10,423 bases of DNA, from contig AQRZ01000024.1 in assembly GCA_000402835.1 (NCBI GenBank), positions 1 through 10,423 of the forward strand. The letters run 5' to 3'. A program made the translations under genes and the position numbers. Below, one piece after another: positions 7,029-10,423 of the stretch. The notes under the pieces were generated by a model. The model saw nothing but the letters and a program-made list of their open reading frames with translations, did not search any database and was not told where the DNA came from. The stretch comes from Synergistetes bacterium JGI 0000079-D21. Lineage in GTDB: Bacteria; Synergistota; Synergistia; Synergistales; 79-D21. Positions within the stretch are counted from its first letter, which is position 1. The number at the start of each line of letters is the position of its first letter.

Positions 7029-7057
7029 ATTGTATCGCCTTCTCGCCACTAAATCAA
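7029..7057 (-). promoter_or_regulatory. Sigma-70-type promoter for spoVS
   Basis: On the minus strand TTGATT (7057-7052) and TACAAT (7034-7029) are separated by exactly 17 bases, matching the housekeeping consensus at 4/6 and 5/6 positions. Transcription would start near 7022, leaving a leader of about 65 bases before spoVS. The -35 box overlaps the malQ stop codon. No terminator is seen between malQ and this promoter, so some read-through from malQ is possible. Confidence 0.65.
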
Positions 7058-8592
7058 GGTTCGTTTATCACGTTACTCCGACTCGTCCCCGCCCTCCCGA
7101 AAAGCATGGCAGTTTCCGCAAGCCTCCGGGCCACGTCAGGACCGGGGATCCGATGCCTCCACGTCCAGTTTCCCGATTTTCGTCCTGGCCGGTTCATCCG
7201 TGATCGACCATCAAGCCCCAAACCATCCTGCAGCGGGCAGATTGCCCAGCCGGCCTGCGAGGCGTAGGCCAGTCGAACCAGGTCTTCCGCCACACCGTCT
7301 GCGTTGACCGAGTGTCCGAGGTATCGGGAAAGGAGCCTCTTCCCTTCTTCCGCCAGTTCCTCTTCGAACCAGCCGCGGACCGTGTTGTTGTCGTGCGTCC
7401 CGGTGTAGGCAACGGCATTCGCCGGAAAATTGTGAGGGGCATGGGGATTCGTACCGACCTCGCCGGAAAAACCGAACTGAAGCACTCTCATCCCCGGCAG
7501 ACCGAACCGATCCTTGAGCTTCTCGACATCCGGCGTGATGATCCCGAGGTCTTCCGCCACGATCGGCAGGCCCGGATGGTCCGAGGCCATACATTCCAAG
7601 AGTTCCTGTCCCGGGGCTTCGACCCACTTCCCTCGACGAGCCGTTTCCTCCTCGGCCGGAATCGACCAGTACGCGACAAGGCCCCTGAAGTGATCGACCC
7701 GGATGCAGTCGAAAAGGGACAGAGCGTGCCGCACCCTCGACCTCCACCAGGAAAACCCCTCTTTCCGGTGCACCTCCCAGCGATAGGTGGGGTTCCCCCA
7801 CCGCTGTCCCGTGGGACTGAAATAATCTGGCGGTACACCTGCGACAGTCGCGGGCCGGCCTTCTGGATCTAGGTCGAATCCCTCCTGCCAGCTCCAGGCA
7901 TCTGCGCTGTCCATGCCGACATAGATGGGCAGGTCTCCGAAAAGGGTGATCCCCCGCCGGTGTGCCTCCCGGCGGAACTTTTCCCATTGACGGAAGAAAA
8001 GCCACTGGCCGAACTCGACCCTCTCCCTTTCCGGTCCAAGGGCCCCCGCTACCGCCTCCAAGGCCTTGGGGGATCGAAAACGCAGTTCCTCCGGCCACTC
8101 GGTCCAGATTTGCCCCTTCCGCGAAGCCTTGATCGCGCAGAACAGAGAGTATTCCCCAAGCCAGGCTCCATGCTGTTTCCGGAAGGCTTCAATTTCTTCG
8201 AGAAGGTCCTTCCTTTCCTCTCGAAGCCGTTTCCAGGCCCTGTCCAGGGCTTGACCTTTCCGTTCGAAGACGAGGTCCCAATCAACCGGTGCATCGGGGA
8301 CCGCCCAGCCTGGAGTTCCCTCGCCCGCAGAGAGAAGACCCAATTCCTCCAGGTCTTTCAAGTCGACCAGAAGCTCATTCCCCGCAAACGCCGACACCCC
8401 GCAGTAAGGGGATCCGCCGAGGGCGCGGTCAACGGGGCCGACGGGCAGCATTTGCCAAAGGCTTTGCCCGGCTTCCACAAGAAAGTCGAGAAATTCGCTC
8501 GCACCGGCCCCAAGATCTCCGATCCCTGCCCCCGAAGGCAAGGAAGTCAGATGATGCAAGATTCCACACGCACGCTTTCCTTTTAAGTTCAT
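7054..8592 (-). CDS. malQ: 4-alpha-glucanotransferase (amylomaltase), GH77
   Basis: A 512-residue cytoplasmic GH77 enzyme, the normal size for the bacterial amylomaltase type, that transfers alpha-1,4-glucan segments between oligosaccharides during maltodextrin or glycogen turnover. It starts with RACGILHHLTSLPS and GIGDLG. The catalytic residues are visible: D300 in CIRVDHFRG (nucleophile), E347 in IVAEDLG (acid/base), and D401 in YTGTHDNNT. Other GH77 signatures are GDLPIYVGMDSADAW (219-233), PPDYFSPTGQRWGNPTY (254-270), and RMNRPG...SGNWTWR near the C terminus. The ATG at 8592 is chosen because homology starts there and GAGGTG lies 7 bases upstream. The open frame continues to 8970 but that extension is antisense to the aminotransferase. 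No other glycogen or maltose gene is adjacent. Confidence 0.95.
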   Translation of the reverse strand: MNLKGKRACGILHHLTSLPSGAGIGDLGAGASEFLDFLVEAGQSLWQMLPVGPVDRALGGSPYCGVSAFAGNELLVDLKDLEELGLLSAGEGTPGWAVPDAPVDWDLVFERKGQALDRAWKRLREERKDLLEEIEAFRKQHGAWLGEYSLFCAIKASRKGQIWTEWPEELRFRSPKALEAVAGALGPERERVEFGQWLFFRQWEKFRREAHRRGITLFGDLPIYVGMDSADAWSWQEGFDLDPEGRPATVAGVPPDYFSPTGQRWGNPTYRWEVHRKEGFSWWRSRVRHALSLFDCIRVDHFRGLVAYWSIPAEEETARRGKWVEAPGQELLECMASDHPGLPIVAEDLGIITPDVEKLKDRFGLPGMRVLQFGFSGEVGTNPHAPHNFPANAVAYTGTHDNNTVRGWFEEELAEEGKRLLSRYLGHSVNADGVAEDLVRLAYASQAGWAICPLQDGLGLDGRSRMNRPGRKSGNWTWRHRIPGPDVARRLAETAMLFGRAGTSRSNVINEP

Positions 8593-8639
8593 CCGGTTGC
8601 ACCTCGTTCTGGGGATCGTCTTTTCGCTGTAACATTTCC

Positions 8640-8668
8640 ATTGTAGTATGCAGCAAAACGATGACGAA
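8640..8668 (-). promoter_or_regulatory. Candidate malQ promoter
   Basis: On the minus strand TTCGTC (8668-8663) and TACAAT (8645-8640) have 17-base spacing; the -10 box is good (5/6), the -35 weak (3/6). Transcription would begin about 40 bases before the malQ ATG. Its -35 region overlaps that of the opposing aminotransferase promoter. Confidence 0.4.
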
Positions 8669-8690
8669 GGTCGCTTTCTGGCCGTAAAAT
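8661..8690 (+). promoter_or_regulatory. Candidate aminotransferase promoter
   Basis: ATGACG (8661-8666) and TAAAAT (8685-8690) are 18 bases apart, giving a start near 8697 and a leader of about 28 bases. The match is moderate. The two divergent promoters share their -35 bases, so malQ and the aminotransferase may compete for polymerase. Confidence 0.35.
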
Positions 8691-8710
8691 ATGCGGGAAC
8701 CGTCTCTAGA

Positions 8711-8718
8711 GGAGGGGG
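8711..8718 (+). promoter_or_regulatory. Ribosome binding site supporting a TTG start
   Basis: GGAGGGGG lies 6 bases before the TTG at 8725. The next in-frame ATG, at 8749, is 30 bases away, too far to use it. Confidence 0.7.
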
Positions 8719-8724
8719 ATCCTT

Positions 8725-9950
8725 TTGGATTTGCGGGATTTCTACAACATGAAAGCCAGGCGCGTCGGCCCGTCGATCATCGCGCAAATGGCGCGCATGC
8801 TGGGCCCAGACGGCATTTCCTTCACCAGCGGAGAACCCTCCGCCGACCTCATCCCGCTGTCCTGGCTCAGAGAGGCGTTCAGCAAGGCATGCGAACAGGC
8901 CCCCCTTTTCTCCTATCCCACGACCGCCGGCCACCTTCCCCTGAGGGAATGGATCACCGACTGGATGCACCGCGAAGCCCTGGCTCCTTCCTGGCTCGAC
9001 CCTTCCTGCGTGATCCTGACGAACGGGTCGCAGGGAGCCCTGAACCTCCTCGCCGAGACGTTCATCGACCCGGGGGATTCGATCCTGACCGAAAGCCCCA
9101 CCTACCCGGAAGCTCTGCTGGCTTTCCAGAGAGAGGGGGCGAGGATTCTTCCCGTCCCGGTGGACGCAGAGGGCCCTATCCCTGAAAGGCTTGAGGAACG
9201 ACTTTCAGGTGGAAAAGCGAAGTTTTTCTACACGATCGTCAATTTCCAGAACCCTTCCGGCTGCACCACCTCCGACGAGAGGAAGGCCGCAATCCTGGAT
9301 CTGGCCCGCAGGAAAGGCTTCTTCATCATCGAGGACGACCCATACCGCTACCTTCGTTACGAAGGGAATCCGACGAAAAGCTACTTCCAAATGGCAGGCG
9401 AGGATCGGCGAGTCGCCTACCTAGGGAGCTTTTCGAAAATCATCGCGCCCGGGGTTCGATGCGGCTGGTGCGCATTCCCCCCGGATTTGAGGGAAAAATT
9501 GCTGGAAATCCGACTTAGCCTCGAGTTATGCCCTCCTGCTCTCACGCAGCCGCGGTCCTGGAGTTCCTCCGCGCGTGCGACTTCGATGCCCACCTCGGGA
9601 GGCTCGTCAAGGAATACAGGAACCGCCGCGATTCACTCGTCCAGGCGCTGGACCGAGAAGCTTCCAGCCTTGGTCTAAGGCTGACCGTCCCGAAAGGCGG
9701 CTTTTTCCTCTGGGGAACCTGCGAAGGGATACGAGACATGCCCGGGTTCGCCCGCTATGCCGCCCTGCAGAAAAAGGTGGGCTTCATCCCCGGTCGGTTC
9801 TTCTTTCCGATTGAGGGGGAAGGAGGGGATTCGATCCGGTTTGCCTTTGCCAAAGCGACCCCCGAACAGTCCCAGGTGGGAGCTGCGCGGTTCGCCGATG
9901 CCCTACGGAATTATCGGGAGGGACTTCTTCCCGAAATGAACTTGCAATAG
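8725..9950 (+). pseudogene. PLP-dependent aminotransferase (2-aminoadipate/aromatic-type, class I), broken by a single-base frameshift
   Basis: Two overlapping reading frames together encode one fold-type I aminotransferase of the Lys/2-aminoadipate (ARO8-like) group, which moves amino groups between an amino acid and a 2-oxoacid using pyridoxal phosphate. The first part (TTG at 8725, stop at 9678) carries SFTSGEPS, SYPTTAGHLPLREW (63-76), NFQNPSG (173-179), IIEDDPY (201-207), and the PLP lysine K238 in GSFSK. The second part, in the -1 frame, supplies the C-terminal domain: AVLEFLRACDFDAHL, then PKGGFFLW and the substrate-carboxylate Arg in SIRFAFA, ending at 9950. Homology leaves the first frame after CPPALTQ near 9550. 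Restoring one base there gives about 408 residues, the normal family length. Cause unknown: real mutation or a sequencing error. Both halves are otherwise well preserved, so the break is recent or artefactual. Substrate is not determined. Confidence 0.85.
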
Positions 9951-10172
9951 GTAACCAGGCCATCGCCTGCCTAGTAAAAATCCTGGATTCGCCTCGTTTC
10001 CCGAAAACCAGCCGCCAGGTAGAATTGCCTCTGTTTTTCGTATTCCTTCTTCCAGAGGTTTCTACCCCCAAGATCGCTTTCCCCGTTGCCGCCAAGCCAA
10101 GTGCTTCCACGCTGAAAAGGAGGACATCGAAGCCGTAGCGCTCGATCTCGGTCTTAAGGCCCGAATGGTTTC

Positions 10173-10186
10173 CAGCGGATCATACT
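10173..10186. repeat. 14-base direct repeat, copy 1
   Basis: CAGCGGATCATACT occurs here and again at 10251-10264, 78 bases apart (a multiple of three). On the minus strand both copies encode YDPL in the same frame. This copy is inside the coding remnant. Confidence 0.75.
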
Positions 10187-10250
10187 CTTCCTCTTCCTCG
10201 CTGTGATCCATCTTCAGGTTGAACGTGATCCCCACGCTTTTGACCGGTAT

Positions 10251-10264
10251 CAGCGGATCATACT
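10251..10264. repeat. 14-base direct repeat, copy 2, abutting the putative IS end
   Basis: Exact copy of the repeat at 10173-10186. Its right edge touches the sequence resembling an IS terminal repeat, so the repeat may record a 78-base tandem duplication, a rearrangement at the insertion site, or an assembly join. Confidence 0.75.
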
Positions 10265-10265
10265 A

Positions 10266-10423
10266 GTCAAGTCCCAGAACTGCTGTAAATTCGGATCCGG
10301 TTACAGATTCACCGCTACGGCCTCAGGTTGAGACATGTTTACCGGCCGTTCCACTGAGGCCTTTTCCTTCCGTTCCTGTTCCGCCTTTGCTTCCAGGATT
10401 TCCGCCATGTCCATGTACCGACG
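10266..10423 (-). mobile_element. Possible end of an IS256-like insertion sequence, running off the window
   Basis: Reading inward on the plus strand, AAGTCC (10269-10274) and TGTAAA (10284-10289) are separated by 9 bases, the same blocks and spacing I recall for the terminal inverted repeat of IS256. It is followed by the stop codon of a minus-strand protein that runs off the edge, the order expected at the right end of such an element. The other end and target duplication lie outside the window, and the protein tail does not itself look like a typical IS256 transposase C terminus, so the family is uncertain. Confidence 0.4.
10301..10423 (-). CDS. C-terminal 40 residues of an unidentified protein (possibly a transposase), cut by window edge
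   Basis: An open minus-strand frame enters from the right edge and ends at TAA (10301-10303). The tail is highly charged: MAEILEAKAEQERKEKA forms a likely amphipathic helix or short coiled coil, and the last stretch (VNMSQPEAVAVNL) looks disordered. I do not recognise the family. Its position directly inside a possible IS terminal repeat suggests a transposase or another IS-encoded protein, which is inference from position only. Confidence 0.45.
   Translation of the reverse strand, partial: RRYMDMAEILEAKAEQERKEKASVERPVNMSQPEAVAVNL

Larger units (their letters stand above)
9971..10264 (-). pseudogene. Degenerate coding remnant (possible ATP-grasp N terminus joined to a possible GNAT C terminus)
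   Basis: Reading the minus strand requires three frames. From about 10250 to 10160 it gives IPVKSVGITFNLK, an acidic run, then YDPLETIRAL. It continues in a second frame as KTEIERYGFDVLLF to about 10110. A third frame gives WLGGNGESDLGG, then KKEYEKQRQFYLAAGF and ETRRIQDFY, ending at a TAG (9971-9973). The first two pieces resemble the N-terminal domain of D-Ala-D-Ala-ligase-like ATP-grasp proteins. The last resembles the closing strand of GNAT acetyltransferases. Both assignments are by eye and tentative. At about 98 codons in all it is far too short for an ATP-grasp enzyme, so it is a deletion-fused fossil or truncated gene. The upstream side abuts a possible IS end. It converges on the aminotransferase with a 20-base gap and no clear terminator between them. 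Confidence 0.5.

Noticed and set aside
8593..8970. N-terminal extension of the malQ frame by 126 codons
   Set aside because: It lies antisense to the conserved start of the aminotransferase, shows no GH77 similarity, and an ATG with a good ribosome binding site exists at 8592 where homology begins.
9491..9499. Programmed -1 frameshift at the GGAAAAATT run in the aminotransferase
   Set aside because: Slipping there would enter a frame with a TAG at 9516-9518, and the run is not a proper X XXY YYZ heptamer in phase.
9957..9970. Short hairpin CAGGC-CATC-GCCTG after the aminotransferase
   Set aside because: Only five pairs and no following T-tract on either strand; too weak to call a terminator.
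9784..10110. 108-codon minus-strand open frame
   Set aside because: It joins a piece of the decayed remnant to sequence antisense to the aminotransferase C terminus; the coherent protein text leaves this frame near 10100.
10319..10361. 8-base inverted repeat (GGCCTCAG / CTGAGGCC) followed by TTTT, resembling a plus-strand terminator
   Set aside because: The loop is 27 bases, no plus-strand gene precedes it closely, and it lies inside the minus-strand coding tail.
1..10423. CRISPR arrays, tRNA or rRNA genes, riboswitches, toxin-antitoxin or defence genes
   Set aside because: I looked for regularly spaced repeats, tRNA-like cloverleaves and known defence motifs on both strands and saw none.

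Overview
The window reads as ordinary chromosome of a GC-rich, diderm (LPS-bearing), probably anaerobic bacterium, ending on its right side in a small patch of decayed and mobile DNA. LPS-transport genes (lptA, lptB) point to an outer membrane. SpoVS, a HycI-type hydrogenase maturation protease, a Cys-rich HisRS and a fold-type I aminotransferase in the same stretch suggest Synergistota or a Desulfobacterota/deltaproteobacterial lineage. The phylum is an inference from gene content; no rRNA or other decisive marker is present.

Layout, left to right. Positions 1-373 (-) hold the N-terminal part of murJ, the lipid II flippase, cut by the window edge. A divergent hydrogenase protease gene (415-876, +) starts 41 bases away and runs into the tail of lptB with a 6-base overlap. 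From 6557 down to 871 the minus strand carries one compact series: hisS, aspS, an unrecognised 99-residue protein, a UPF0173 metallo-hydrolase, lptA and lptB. Gaps are tiny or negative (ATGA and GTGA overlaps), so it is probably one transcription unit joining two tRNA synthetases to LPS export. Upstream lies spoVS (6696-6956, -), which looks self-contained, with a good sigma-70-type promoter overlapping the malQ stop codon and a strong intrinsic terminator before hisS. Next is malQ (7054-8592, -), then a divergent regulatory region, then a PLP aminotransferase on the plus strand.

The right end is damaged. The aminotransferase is split by one single-base frameshift near 9550. Beyond it, 9971-10264 (-) is a coding remnant readable only by joining three frames. 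Its upstream side abuts a sequence resembling an IS256-type terminal inverted repeat, followed by the last 40 codons of an unidentified protein running off the edge. The simplest reading is an IS inserted in an already decaying gene. The three frame breaks are all of the missing-base type, so sequencing error near a contig end must be kept in mind.

I did not find convincing evidence of a new biological system. The best leads are the small coupled gene between aspS and the hydrolase, the lptA-lptB pair without a visible lptC, and the remnant/IS junction.
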